DNA of 64,000 nucleotides, from assembly GCA_020852255.1 (NCBI GenBank), contig JADZBD010000020.1:1-64000 (forward strand). Reading direction: 5' to 3'. Made by a program: the position numbers and the translations under genes. The stretch is from Bacteroidia bacterium. Its GTDB lineage: Bacteria > Bacteroidota > Bacteroidia > JADZBD01. Each line of letters begins with the position of its first letter. Within the stretch, counting starts at the first letter, position 1. A model generated the notes under the pieces. The model did not search any database. It worked only from the letters and a program-made list of their open reading frames with translations, and was not told the DNA's origin. This document shows, piece after piece, positions 1 to 8,302 of the stretch.

Positions 1-116
1 AAGCCAACGGAGGAAAGGATATTGCGCAGGAAGATGTGTATGTCTGGAAGATTGTGGTGTACGACTTTCTCGGAAAGAAACACAGCTATGTGGGTCATGT
101 GAGTCTGATCCGGTGA
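1..116 (+). CDS. T9SS type B sorting-domain protein (3' end only)
   Basis: The open frame begins at base 3 and ends at the TGA at 114-116; the gene starts outside the window. The 37 visible residues include VYVWKIVVYDFLGKKHSYVG and end GHVSLIR. This YVWKI...GK.H...GHV.LIR pattern is the end of the gliding-motility-associated CHU_C domain, the type B sorting signal that sends proteins through the type IX secretion system of Bacteroidota. The parent protein is therefore likely secreted or surface-attached; its own function cannot be seen. A strong hairpin terminator follows 15 bases after the stop. Confidence 0.8.
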   Translation, partial: ANGGKDIAQEDVYVWKIVVYDFLGKKHSYVGHVSLIR

Positions 117-131
117 TCAGAAACAATATTC

Positions 132-166
132 ATTAAGAAAGCGCGGGCAACCCGCGCTTTCTTAAT
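132..166 (+). terminator. Rho-independent terminator, 16-bp stem
   Basis: Perfect inverted repeat: arms 132-147 and 151-166 around a 3-base CAA loop, followed by TTT at 167-169. It ends the T9SS protein transcript. The downstream arm and T-run overlap the -7 box of the next gene. Confidence 0.85.
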
Positions 167-170
167 TTTG
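163..170 (+). promoter_or_regulatory. -7 promoter box TAATTTTG for the PrsW-like gene
   Basis: Exact match to the Bacteroidota -7 consensus TAnnTTTG. It ends 4 bases before the ATG at 175, so transcription should begin at or next to the start codon. Its first four bases belong to the terminator stem. No clear -33 TTG was found. Confidence 0.55.
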
Positions 171-174
171 GATA

Positions 175-1560
175 ATGGCGAATCTGGCGGAAATAACAAC
201 CTGGATACACGTTGGAGTGGCGGTATTTATCGCCTGGATATGGGTGGATTATTATCGCCTAATCAATATTTATTCCCATAGTAAACTGGGGTATCTGATT
301 CTCACTTTTTCCCTGGGTTGCGCAAGCGTAGGCATTGTAACCCTCTTACACCGCTTTACCCCATTCCCGGCATGGTTACCGGAAGATGGAACGGTGATTG
401 GTGATTTGTTATACTGCGTGATCCGCGTTGGGCTCGTGGAAGAGATCTGCAAATTGATTCCTTTCCTGATCATGTTTGCCCTGTTCCGGAAGCAGATACG
501 TGAGCCCATCGATTTTGTTGCATTCATCTCCGTGTCTGCTCTTGGATTCTCCGCAGTAGAAAATGTATTCTATATGCAGCGATACGGGCCATGGGTAATT
601 GATAGTCGTTCGATCCTTTGTTCTGTCGGACATATGTTCGACACCTCCATTATTGCCTACGGGGTAGTGCGTTATAAATTCCTTCACCGGAAAAACAGCA
701 TTCCGCTTGGATTTTGGTATCTTCTGCTTGCTGCAATTTCCCATGGCTTTTATGATTTCTGGCTGACACACAAAGGAGCGGAAAACTGGGGATGGATTGT
801 AACCAACATCTATTTTATGTTCACGATCTCTTTCTACGCCATTATTCTGAATAACGCCCTGAACAACTCTTCCGGGTTCACTTATAAGAAGATCATTGAC
901 GGAGATGCACTGGCCAGGAGACTTCTGATCTATTACGGGATATTGTTTCTGGTTCAGTTAATACTGATCTCGCAAAAGCGCACCTTTGAACAAGCGGCCT
1001 GGCACATGGCCTATACTTTTATAACAAGTGGATTCATAATTATTATTTCGGTTGTCAGGCTTAGTCGCTTCAAGCTTATCAAGGGGAGGTGGGAAAACCT
1101 CCGGGTGGAGTTGCCCTTTACTTTTTCTCCTATGCCGGGCGAACCGAATGCGTCGGCAGGATTCCGGGTGAGGGGAGAGTCCGTAAATGAAGTGAATGTT
1201 AACCGCTATTATGAAGAGTATTGCCTGATCACACCCGTTAGTCCGGTAAATTCACGGATGAAGAAACCGTGCGTGGCCTTTATCGAGAAGAAGATGTTTC
1301 TCAATCATGAAGTGCCTCATTATCTTGCCCGGGTATACAAGGGGGATTCTATGACCAACCCCGAGTTTTACCTGCTCCGGCCCAAGCGAAGGGGACTCAC
1401 CCTTATGAATGATCAGTACCCCATTGTGGCAATGATGAAAATAACTACGTTGCCTGATGCAAAGCAAAAAGGCAAATTCACTAAAAAGCTCCAGTTTGTA
1501 GAGTGGGCTTCACTTGCGCCTAAGCCGGAACTGCAAGCAGAACGGGCGAGAACGGAATAG
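175..1560 (+). CDS. PrsW-family intramembrane protease-like protein
   Basis: 461 residues. The first ~300 form a multi-spanning membrane domain; residues ~310-461 form a soluble tail. The membrane part carries the PrsW/CPBP-like motifs in order: paired glutamates E89-E90 in VEEICK, E129-N130 in GFSAVENVFYM, H153 in GHMFDTS, and H190/D194 in SHGFYDF. PrsW of Bacillus cleaves an anti-sigma factor within or next to the membrane, so regulated proteolysis is a reasonable role, but the substrate is unknown. Two ECF sigma/anti-sigma units lie elsewhere in the window; linking them to this gene would be speculation. The ATG follows a perfect -7 box by 4 bases, which supports this start and predicts a leaderless mRNA. 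Confidence 0.8.
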   Translation: MANLAEITTWIHVGVAVFIAWIWVDYYRLINIYSHSKLGYLILTFSLGCASVGIVTLLHRFTPFPAWLPEDGTVIGDLLYCVIRVGLVEEICKLIPFLIMFALFRKQIREPIDFVAFISVSALGFSAVENVFYMQRYGPWVIDSRSILCSVGHMFDTSIIAYGVVRYKFLHRKNSIPLGFWYLLLAAISHGFYDFWLTHKGAENWGWIVTNIYFMFTISFYAIILNNALNNSSGFTYKKIIDGDALARRLLIYYGILFLVQLILISQKRTFEQAAWHMAYTFITSGFIIIISVVRLSRFKLIKGRWENLRVELPFTFSPMPGEPNASAGFRVRGESVNEVNVNRYYEEYCLITPVSPVNSRMKKPCVAFIEKKMFLNHEVPHYLARVYKGDSMTNPEFYLLRPKRRGLTLMNDQYPIVAMMKITTLPDAKQKGKFTKKLQFVEWASLAPKPELQAERARTE

Positions 1561-1597
1561 AGGGTTTTTGTTCCGGATCCCTTACGACCGGCGCTGT

Positions 1598-1630
1598 AAA
1601 AAAAAAGGGGATCCCATTGCAGGAATCCCC
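1598..1630 (-). terminator. Rho-independent terminator of the cold-shock gene
   Basis: Read on the minus strand, a GGGGAT...ATCCCC stem with further inner pairing is followed by nine T residues (the A-run at 1598-1606). It lies 22 bases after the csp stop codon. Confidence 0.75.
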
Positions 1631-1652
1631 AGGTTCAGGATGATCTCTGGTA

Positions 1653-1844
1653 TTAAGAAGCTCTTACCACATTTACTGCGTTAAGACCTTTCTTGCCTTC
1701 TTGAACGTCAAACTGTACGCGATCATTCTCGCGAATTTCGTCTTTCAGCCCACTCACGTGAACAAAGATCTCTTCGCCTGTTTCTGTTTTGATGAAGCCA
1801 AAACCTTTGGCTTGATTAAAGAATTTAACTACTCCTGTTTTCAT
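1653..1844 (-). CDS. Cold-shock domain protein (CspA family)
   Basis: 63 residues forming a single cold-shock domain, the usual length for this family. It binds single-stranded RNA or DNA and acts as an RNA chaperone in the cytoplasm. RNP1 (KGFGFI) and RNP2 (EIFVHVS) are both present. The gene is monocistronic, with its own promoter about 140 bases upstream and a terminator just downstream. The predicted untranslated leader of ~130 nt is long compared with the near-leaderless neighbours and recalls the long thermosensing leaders of enteric csp mRNAs; no structure was computed. Confidence 0.93.
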   Translation of the reverse strand: MKTGVVKFFNQAKGFGFIKTETGEEIFVHVSGLKDEIRENDRVQFDVQEGKKGLNAVNVVRAS

Positions 1845-1981
1845 TTTACTTTTGGGGTCTTCCCCGGTTGATGAATAAAATAATTCCCCCGGACTTTCCG
1901 GTTCGGTTTCAGTTCAGGAAGAGAAATGGGTTTCTGTTGGTATTTACTAACAAAATCTAATCTCTTATGAACAGAGCAATG

Positions 1982-1989
1982 CAAAGATA
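1982..1989 (-). promoter_or_regulatory. -7 box TATCTTTG for csp, giving a ~130-nt leader
   Basis: Exact TAnnTTTG match on the minus strand, the only one between the cold-shock gene and its upstream neighbour. Transcription would start near 1975 and give a leader covering about 1845-1975. No ORF was seen in the leader. Confidence 0.5.
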
Positions 1990-2027
1990 AGTCAAATATT
2001 GCACCCTTTAACCATGTACAACCGGAT

Positions 2028-3242
2028 TCAGAATTCCCCGTCCTCTACCAGATCCTCTATGTCCTTATAAGACAGGCGTTTAATGTCTTTTTCCTTCCTG
2101 TTGACAGGGTTATTTCCTCCACCCGGATCAGAGTTGTTATCACCCGGATCAAAGGTGTTATTCAGGTGAAATACCTCGTACATCTGCGTATTCCCAGCCA
2201 TCTTTTTGGTTTTTCCTAAGCGAAGTGTAAGCCCGAACTGAATAAATCCCCTGGCGCCTTCCAGCGGCTCGGAAGCAAAAGGTTTTATCCGTTCCAGTTT
2301 CTCGCGATTTTGCTGATAAGAAGCGAATCCCATCCAGTTAAACAGGGTGACTCCGGCGCCTGCGTAAACGGAGAAATAACTCGATGGAGTGTATTCCAGT
2401 TTTAAGCCCGACAGGTACTCAAGCCGCCCGAAAATAATATAATTGCTGTCAGCGCTGAGCCCGCTGTAAATCAGCGTGTCTCTGCCGTCATTCAGATGAG
2501 CGCTGTTCGCAAAGTTATAGATACCTCCCATTGGTTTTGCATACATACTAGCACAGAATTTTTTTCCGACGGGAACGTTTACAGAAATGTTCCTGGGAAA
2601 GGTGAAGCTGGCGTAAACTCCATCCAGTTTTCCCAACCGTATTCCGATCACCGGCAAGTGCAGCCGGTCACCAAAAAGAAAGGTCTTGGTGATGCCCAGT
2701 TTGAAGCTGAACCAGTGATTCACGGTTCGGTTGAAAACAAGTACCGACGCCATCCTGAACTCATGTCCGGTTTTTACCGTGTTGTCTCCGGTAACAAATG
2801 GAGAAAAATCAAAAAACCAAATATTCTTTTCGCCATTGTTGTAGATATAGCGAATTCCTACCGACGATTTGAAAAGGGTATGCTGAGATGCCAGGTTGCT
2901 AAAGTGAGGCCGTGCCTTCAAAAAACTTCCCGTGATCAACAGGTGCCGGTTCGCAATCACTGTACCTTCCTTTTTATGAATATCTTTTGTGTAAACGGGG
3001 ATGTAAAAACTCGTCACCCCCTGTGAAAAGGAATAGTTGCCGAGCGTGTCAATTTTTTCATTGTCAATTGCGTAGGCTCCGGATCCGTACCAGTTAAACC
3101 AGAAGGTGCTGTTGAAATAATGTTTGGGACCACGTGCAAGGGTGTCCTGAGCATAACCGCTGTTTCCAAAAATAAAGGGCAGCAGCACCATTAGCAGTTT
3201 CACTGTCCACAGCAACTTATCACTGCCTAACGTTCTTTTCAT
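2028..3242 (-). CDS. Predicted outer-membrane beta-barrel protein
   Basis: 404 residues with a Sec signal peptide ending near SGYAQ. The body is rich in alternating aromatic and polar strands (for example FWFNWYGSGAY and IWFFDFSPFV), and a penultimate block ends in GFIQFGLTLRLGK, like a barrel strand. The last ~50 residues are low-complexity and charged (DPGDNNSDPGGGNN, then a K/E/D-rich tail). It resembles uncharacterised Bacteroidota barrel proteins of the DUF6268 sort, but that match is tentative. It is the last gene of the sigma/anti-sigma run, 18 bases behind the Spy-like gene, so it may be an envelope target of that sigma factor. Confidence 0.6.
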   Translation of the reverse strand: MKRTLGSDKLLWTVKLLMVLLPFIFGNSGYAQDTLARGPKHYFNSTFWFNWYGSGAYAIDNEKIDTLGNYSFSQGVTSFYIPVYTKDIHKKEGTVIANRHLLITGSFLKARPHFSNLASQHTLFKSSVGIRYIYNNGEKNIWFFDFSPFVTGDNTVKTGHEFRMASVLVFNRTVNHWFSFKLGITKTFLFGDRLHLPVIGIRLGKLDGVYASFTFPRNISVNVPVGKKFCASMYAKPMGGIYNFANSAHLNDGRDTLIYSGLSADSNYIIFGRLEYLSGLKLEYTPSSYFSVYAGAGVTLFNWMGFASYQQNREKLERIKPFASEPLEGARGFIQFGLTLRLGKTKKMAGNTQMYEVFHLNNTFDPGDNNSDPGGGNNPVNRKEKDIKRLSYKDIEDLVEDGEF

Positions 3243-3260
3243 ACAAATTTCTTACAATGC

Positions 3261-3692
3261 TTACTGCTCACTGCCAGACTCCTTTACTTTGATGATCAGT
3301 ACCTTCCTGAATTCTTCCTCTGCTTTAAAAACGCGGGCTGCCTTTTTTGGAGGTATCGCTGCTTTTATTTTTTTAATCATGTCCTTCTGCAGGTCAAGCT
3401 CTTTTTGTTTATAGGAAATCTCCGCTTCCATCAGTGCATTAGCCTCTTCATCACTCAACTTATCAAGGTCTGGGTATTTTGCCTTGAGCGATTGGCGGTG
3501 GGATTTTCTGAGGTTGTCTTTTTTCTGCAGATAGTCGTTATAGATCGGCCAGAATTTAGCGGCCTCATCTGTAGTAAGTCCCATCGCCTTGTTCATAACG
3601 GTGACTCGCAGTGCATCAATGTCGTCCTTTGTGCTCTTCTGGGAATAAAGTCCCAGCGAACAGAGGAAAAAAAGTATCGTTATCGTCCTCAT
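3261..3692 (-). CDS. Spy/CpxP-like periplasmic protein ('sensor of ECF-type sigma factor')
   Basis: 143 residues: a signal peptide (MRTITILFFLCSLGLYSQ) and a helical, Lys/Glu-rich body. It contains TTDEAAKFWPIYNDYLQKK, the hallmark of the Bacteroidota proteins annotated as sensors of ECF-type sigma factors. These resemble the periplasmic chaperones Spy and CpxP. The start chosen here lies one base past the stop of the anti-sigma-like gene; a longer reading frame would overlap that gene by 126 bases in another frame and has no signal peptide. A role as stress-responsive periplasmic partner of the sigma unit is inferred from operon position and family. Confidence 0.75.
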   Translation of the reverse strand: MRTITILFFLCSLGLYSQKSTKDDIDALRVTVMNKAMGLTTDEAAKFWPIYNDYLQKKDNLRKSHRQSLKAKYPDLDKLSDEEANALMEAEISYKQKELDLQKDMIKKIKAAIPPKKAARVFKAEEEFRKVLIIKVKESGSEQ

Positions 3693-3693
3693 G

Positions 3694-4398
3694 TTATTCT
3701 GTTTCGTTGATCTCCGAACTGATTTCTTCACCGGATTCCAGCAGCAGATCTTCCGCAGCAGATTCGTCCGGACCTTCATGCATTTCCACTCCCATTTCTT
3801 CCAGGAGCGATTGTTCATCTATGTTAAATTGCTCGGGATTTTCAATAACAAGCGATGTGCTGGATTCACTAAGCAGAAATTGGCCGTTGCCGGGGGTAGC
3901 GCCGTCCTTCAGAAAAAAGAGCAGGCTGCTGATTCCTGTCATAATCAACAAACCGGCGGCAACGGCCCACCACGCGCGTGTACGCGAGATTCGGACAATT
4001 TTTACCTCTTTTTCCGAAGCATCTTCCTCCCTGATCTTCTGCATCACACGGGAGGAAAGAGTTTTAAAATAGTCTCCGGGTATTTCATGCACTTCATCCT
4101 TCTGACGGTAAAGCTGCTCCGTTGCAATGCTGGCTTTGATCTGTCCGGGAAGTTCCTCAAAGTACGTGGGAGGTATCTGAAAAGGATTCGCTGTGCCGGC
4201 TTCTTCCATGTGGGACTGTCTGATTATCCTTACCCCCAATTCATCAAAATACGCAACAGGCACCGTAAAGCCATCCTTTGAAGGAAGTCTCATTTTAGAG
4301 CGAATCATCCCGGGTAGCTCCTCAAAATACCCTTCTGGTAATGTAAAAGGGTTGTTTTTCAGTAACTTATAATCTTTTATTTTAAATACCCTATCCAT
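3694..4398 (-). CDS. Anti-sigma-factor-like membrane protein with four P-x-x-Y-F motifs
   Basis: 234 residues with one membrane segment (~142-163), so the N-terminal ~140 residues are cytoplasmic and the acidic C-terminus is periplasmic. This is the topology expected of an anti-sigma factor, and the gene lies 55 bases behind an ECF sigma gene. No zinc anti-sigma H-x3-C-x2-C motif is present. The cytoplasmic part instead holds four spaced copies of a short motif: NPFTLPEGYFEELPG (~16), GFTVPVAYFDEL (~43), NPFQIPPTYFEELPG (~71) and HEIPGDYFKTL (~104). These could be repeated docking sites for the sigma factor or another partner. The function is inferred from context. Confidence 0.65.
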   Translation of the reverse strand: MDRVFKIKDYKLLKNNPFTLPEGYFEELPGMIRSKMRLPSKDGFTVPVAYFDELGVRIIRQSHMEEAGTANPFQIPPTYFEELPGQIKASIATEQLYRQKDEVHEIPGDYFKTLSSRVMQKIREEDASEKEVKIVRISRTRAWWAVAAGLLIMTGISSLLFFLKDGATPGNGQFLLSESSTSLVIENPEQFNIDEQSLLEEMGVEMHEGPDESAAEDLLLESGEEISSEINETE

Positions 4399-4453
4399 TC
4401 AATAATCAGACTGCCTAAATCGTAAAAGGTTTAATGCGTATCCCGGTATCCCA

Positions 4454-5008
4454 TCATCTCTCCATATTCTTTATCATATATTCCTCTACTTTTTTCACCG
4501 CGTGATGGTACGACGCCTTCAGGGCACCGACAGAAGTTTCCAGCACATCGCTCATTTGTTCATAAGGCATTTCTTCAAAGTAGCGCATATTGAATACGAT
4601 CCGTTGTTTGTCCGGAAGATTCAGAATGGCTTGTTGCAGCTTTTTCTGTAATTCATCTCCCTTAAAGTAGTTGTCGTCTTCCAGCGTTTTACTCAACCCG
4701 TGCGCTACATCATCAAAGTTGACGTACAAATGAGCTTTCTTCTGTCGGAGAAAGGAAAGAGATTCGTTTGTGGCGATTCGATAGAGCCAGGTAAAGAGTT
4801 GGGAATCTTCATTGAATTTATCCAGGCTCTTCCACACTTTTATAAAAACATTCTGGACAACATCGTCCGCATCGTCATGACTGATAACGATACGCCGGAT
4901 ATGCCAATAGATTTTTTTCTGGTAGCGTTCCACCAGATGTGTGAACGCGCGCTCCCGGGTATCGGGAGTTCTGAATTGGGCCAGTAGTTCCTTGTCAGTA
5001 AGTTCCAC
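4454..5008 (-). CDS. ECF-family RNA polymerase sigma factor
   Basis: 184 residues from a GTG start. Region 2 is clear (DDADDVVQNVFIKVWKSL and FTWLYRIATNESL) and region 4 follows (LPDKQRIVFNMRYFEEMPY, then a helix-turn-helix ending in VGALKASYHHAVKKV). It directs RNA polymerase to a specific promoter set, normally released from an anti-sigma factor by an envelope signal. It is followed by the anti-sigma-like, Spy-like and barrel genes and preceded at 9 bases by transketolase C, so it may share a transcript with the transketolase genes. Confidence 0.92.
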   Translation of the reverse strand: MELTDKELLAQFRTPDTRERAFTHLVERYQKKIYWHIRRIVISHDDADDVVQNVFIKVWKSLDKFNEDSQLFTWLYRIATNESLSFLRQKKAHLYVNFDDVAHGLSKTLEDDNYFKGDELQKKLQQAILNLPDKQRIVFNMRYFEEMPYEQMSDVLETSVGALKASYHHAVKKVEEYMIKNMER

Positions 5009-5017
5009 TCTCTTAGA

Positions 5018-5974
5018 TCAGGAGCGGCGCTTCATGGCCTTCAGGGCTTTCTCTGCTATTGCTTCTTTGGTAAGCCCGTATTTCTTCATGAGTTCCGCCG
5101 GCGTTCCGCTTTCTCCGAACTGATCGTTCACAGCTACCATTTCAACCGGGCAGGGAAATTCTCTTCCTGTCAGTTGTGAGATGGAGTCTCCAAGCCCTCC
5201 GTGGGCCTGATGCTCCTCCGCTGTTACGGCGCATCGGGTTTTGCGTACGGAAGTTAAGACGGCTTTTTCGTCTAAAGGTTTAATGGTATGTATATTTATT
5301 ACTTCGGCAGAAACACCTTGGGCTTCAAGCAGTTCGCATGCCTGTATGGCTTCCCATACCAAATGTCCGGTGGCAAAAATGCTTACATCCTTACCCTCAT
5401 TAAGCATCACCGCCTTGCCAATCTCGAATTTTTGATCCGCCGGAGTGAAGTTAGGTACAGCGGGTCTTCCGAACCGTAGATACACAGGTCCCTCGTAATC
5501 AGCAATGGCAAGAGTGGCAGCTTTGGTCTGATTAAAGTCGCAGGTATTGATCACCACCATGCCCGGCAGCATTTTCATTAGGCCAATGTCTTCAAGAATC
5601 TGGTGGGTGGCACCATCCTCGCCCAGCGTAAGTCCGGCATGCGACGCACAGATTTTTACATTCTTCCCGGAATAGGCCACACTCTGACGAATCTGATCGT
5701 AAACCCTTCCGGTGGAAAAATTAGCGAAGGTGCCAGTGTATGGAATGTGTCCTCCCACCGTCAGCCCGGCTGCCATTCCTATCATATTTGCTTCTGCGAT
5801 TCCTGCCTGAAAAAACCTTTCGGGATTTTCCTTTTTGAAGGCATCCATTTTCAGTGAACCGGTGAGGTCGGCGCAGAGTGCCACCACTTTGGGATTTTTC
5901 TTTCCCAGTTCCTGAAGGCCGGCGCCAAAGCCGCTTCGTGTATCTTTTTTTTCGGTGAAGGTGAACTTCTTCAT
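5018..5974 (-). CDS. Transketolase, C-terminal subunit (pyrimidine-binding and C domains)
   Basis: 318 residues, matching the C-terminal half of a split transketolase. It has the pyrimidine domain (AGIAEANMIGMAAGLTVGG, FSTGRVYDQIRQSVAYSG, HAGLTLGEDGATHQ) and the C-terminal domain (GHLVWEAIQACELLEAQG, TAEEHQAHGGLGD). With the N-terminal subunit it would transfer two-carbon ketol units in the pentose phosphate pathway using thiamine diphosphate. Split transketolases are common in Bacteroidota and archaea. Here the two halves are separated by a VWA gene instead of being adjacent. The start is one base past the VWA stop, so translation is probably coupled. Confidence 0.92.
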   Translation of the reverse strand: MKKFTFTEKKDTRSGFGAGLQELGKKNPKVVALCADLTGSLKMDAFKKENPERFFQAGIAEANMIGMAAGLTVGGHIPYTGTFANFSTGRVYDQIRQSVAYSGKNVKICASHAGLTLGEDGATHQILEDIGLMKMLPGMVVINTCDFNQTKAATLAIADYEGPVYLRFGRPAVPNFTPADQKFEIGKAVMLNEGKDVSIFATGHLVWEAIQACELLEAQGVSAEVINIHTIKPLDEKAVLTSVRKTRCAVTAEEHQAHGGLGDSISQLTGREFPCPVEMVAVNDQFGESGTPAELMKKYGLTKEAIAEKALKAMKRRS

Positions 5975-5975
5975 T

Positions 5976-7364
5976 TCAGTACATTTTGACAGTGGATGAA
6001 CCGCCGGGGTTGATGGTAAATTTACGCTCTACGGTGTATACAGACTCTTTCGCATTTTGCGGACGGTATTCGACGCGGTAATTACCGGGCTGCAAAACAA
6101 TATTTTCACTGGTAAGAGTGCTCTCAAGATTGGTCACCCAAACCAGCTTCCCGTTCTCTTCAAGGTATAGGCTGCACGGACCCGGGCTGGGCCGGATGAT
6201 TGTTGCGATGCCTGATTCCTGAATTTCAATGGTGGTTGTGGTGCTTTGCGAAATCGTCAGGTCTTTCATCTTGATCCTCGGCAGTGTAAGAATTTCTATA
6301 TCATAAAAGCCGGTAATGTACTTCTCAGGATCATTGATCATCTGCACATTCAGTGTGGACGGATCTTTGCTTTTTCTGACGATCACCGGCAGCGACTTAT
6401 AGTTGTTGGTACCGTTAATCTTTACATACAATGTTCCCTGAGGGGCGTCCACAGCGATTACATTATGCTTGCCTGGTGTAATGGTAATATTCTCCTTGCT
6501 TACAGGCGGAATTGTATGCACAACCATTTTATAAGTTCCCAGCGGATCGATCATTAGTGTGTCCGGATTTCCGCGGTGATTGATCGTGTGCATGTAGTTA
6601 TATTTGATCTCTCCGCTGTACTGGTCATAAAATGTCATATTCACGTCTGTTTCAGTGGGCTTCCCGGATTTATCAAGAAGATTCACCTGCACAGAGGTAT
6701 TATTCAGAACCTGGGTAACTATAACATTCAGAATATTCTTGAAACTTTCCTCACTGCTGGCGTCGTAGTATTTCCCGATACATCCCATCTGCTCGCCAAA
6801 GAGCTGGTTCAGACCAATGCCGATTACAAATGGTTTAAGTACGATGCCGGACTTCTGCAGCTTCATGGCAACTTCACAGGGATTTCCGCCGCATTCCTCA
6901 ATGCCATCTGTAATCAGAATGATCACATTACGGGTGTTGGCTTTTTTCGGAAAATCATTCGCGCATTGGCCTAATGAATAGGCGATAGGGGTAGTTCCTG
7001 TTGGAACCAGGCCTTTGATCTTCGCTTTCATCTTCGGGATATTCTCTACCGGCACACCGAATGGCACTTCCAGTTTCGTGTCCTCACAGTTGCGTTGCGG
7101 CTGCAAGGGGAACTGGTGACCATATACGCGCAGAGCAACTTCCAGATTTGGTTTGCCTTTCAGACTATCCAGGAAATCACAGAACATCGCTTTCGCTTTA
7201 TCAATTTTAATCCCTGTTTGCCACTGTCCGTACATACTGAACGAATCGTCGAATACAAAAAGTATCCGTGTGGTCGTCTGCTGGGAGAACGCAGCAACAG
7301 ATAACAGCAGCAACAGCAGTAATGCTGCAACTGAATAACTTCCTGAACGTTGTTTCGTCTTCAC
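5976..7364 (-). CDS. Secreted VWA-domain protein between the transketolase halves
   Basis: About 462 residues. A hydrophobic signal segment (SVAALLLLLLLSVAAFSQ) is followed by a von Willebrand factor A domain with a complete metal site: DDSFS at ~39-43, GTTP at ~123-126 and ITDGIEECGG at ~151-160. The second half (~220-462) looks like beta-sandwich repeats and has no recognised name. VWA domains mediate metal-dependent protein binding; the partner is unknown. The start is uncertain: GTG at 7364 was chosen over TTG at 7370, and there is no ATG before the signal peptide. It lies 1 base from transketolase C and 27 bases from transketolase N, an odd place for an exported protein. Confidence 0.8.
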   Translation of the reverse strand: MKTKQRSGSYSVAALLLLLLLSVAAFSQQTTTRILFVFDDSFSMYGQWQTGIKIDKAKAMFCDFLDSLKGKPNLEVALRVYGHQFPLQPQRNCEDTKLEVPFGVPVENIPKMKAKIKGLVPTGTTPIAYSLGQCANDFPKKANTRNVIILITDGIEECGGNPCEVAMKLQKSGIVLKPFVIGIGLNQLFGEQMGCIGKYYDASSEESFKNILNVIVTQVLNNTSVQVNLLDKSGKPTETDVNMTFYDQYSGEIKYNYMHTINHRGNPDTLMIDPLGTYKMVVHTIPPVSKENITITPGKHNVIAVDAPQGTLYVKINGTNNYKSLPVIVRKSKDPSTLNVQMINDPEKYITGFYDIEILTLPRIKMKDLTISQSTTTTIEIQESGIATIIRPSPGPCSLYLEENGKLVWVTNLESTLTSENIVLQPGNYRVEYRPQNAKESVYTVERKFTINPGGSSTVKMY

Positions 7365-7391
7365 AATCAATGCAAGGGTATTATATCATAT

Positions 7392-8285
7392 TTAATAATC
7401 TCCCAACGTCTCTTCCAGCTGTGCCAGCGCTTTCTTTAGTTGTTCATCGTTTGGCGCTACTCCATGCCAGTGGTGTGTTCCCTCCATAAAATCTACTCCT
7501 TTTCCCATCTCAGTCTTCATCAGTATCATCACCGGCTTTTTATTTCCGCACTTTCCTTTCGCTTCATTGAGCGTATTGACCAGCGCAACCATGTCATGTC
7601 CGTCGGTTTTTAGTACCTCCCAGCCAAATGCGTGCCATTTTGCTTCCAGATCACCCAATGGAAGCACTTTATCTGTCGGACCGTCAATCTGTTGGCCATT
7701 CACATCTATAGTGCTGATGAGGTTATCTATTTTATTGGCCGATGCAAACATGGCCGCTTCCCAGATTTGTCCTTCCTGGATCTCTCCATCGCCATGCAGG
7801 CTGAACACCAAACTCTTATCCTTATTCAGTTTTTTACCCAGCGCTGCACCTATCGCCACAGAAAGTCCTTGCCCCAGTGAACCACTGGCAATTCGTATGC
7901 CCGGAAGTCCTTCATGTGTGGTCGGATGGCCTTGTAATCGGGAATTGAGTTTCCGGAAAGTGGCCAGCTCATGGACGGGGAAATATCCGCTACGTGCGAG
8001 TACGCTATAGAGAAGTGGAGAAATGTGGCCGTTGGAGAGGAAAAAAATATCTTCACCATACCCATCCATGCTCCAGCCCTTGGCATGATGCTTCATTACG
8101 TCGAAGTACAAGGCAACAAGGAAATCCGTACATCCCAGAGAACCTCCGGGATGGCCTGATTGAACGGCATGTACCATTCTTAAAATATCTCTTCGAACCT
8201 GAGAGCTTGTCCTTTTCAGTTCGTCAATCTTCGACATAGGCCTTTGGCGTGTTAATGGGGTCTGAATGACCTCTTTTGCTTCCAT
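7392..8285 (-). CDS. Transketolase, N-terminal subunit (thiamine diphosphate domain)
   Basis: 297 residues. It holds the cofactor domain: SGHPGGSLGCTDFLVALYF, LSNGHISPLLYSVLA, ASGSLGQGLSVAIGAA, and the thiamine diphosphate motif GDGEIQEGQIWEAAMFASANK. It should pair with the C-terminal subunit encoded two genes later. Starts at 8285 and at 8237 (MSKIDELKRTSSQV) are both possible; the family core begins near the second, but an acceptable -7 box (TAATTTTA, 8303-8310) sits 17 bases before the first. The gene is divergent from ychF and begins the long minus-strand run. Confidence 0.92.
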   Translation of the reverse strand: MEAKEVIQTPLTRQRPMSKIDELKRTSSQVRRDILRMVHAVQSGHPGGSLGCTDFLVALYFDVMKHHAKGWSMDGYGEDIFFLSNGHISPLLYSVLARSGYFPVHELATFRKLNSRLQGHPTTHEGLPGIRIASGSLGQGLSVAIGAALGKKLNKDKSLVFSLHGDGEIQEGQIWEAAMFASANKIDNLISTIDVNGQQIDGPTDKVLPLGDLEAKWHAFGWEVLKTDGHDMVALVNTLNEAKGKCGNKKPVMILMKTEMGKGVDFMEGTHHWHGVAPNDEQLKKALAQLEETLGDY

Positions 8286-8302
8286 GAAATATCATTTGTG
8301 GT

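Noticed and set aside
3693-3818. Longer N-terminus for the Spy-like protein
   Set aside because: It lies entirely within the anti-sigma-like gene; the signal peptide begins at 3692.
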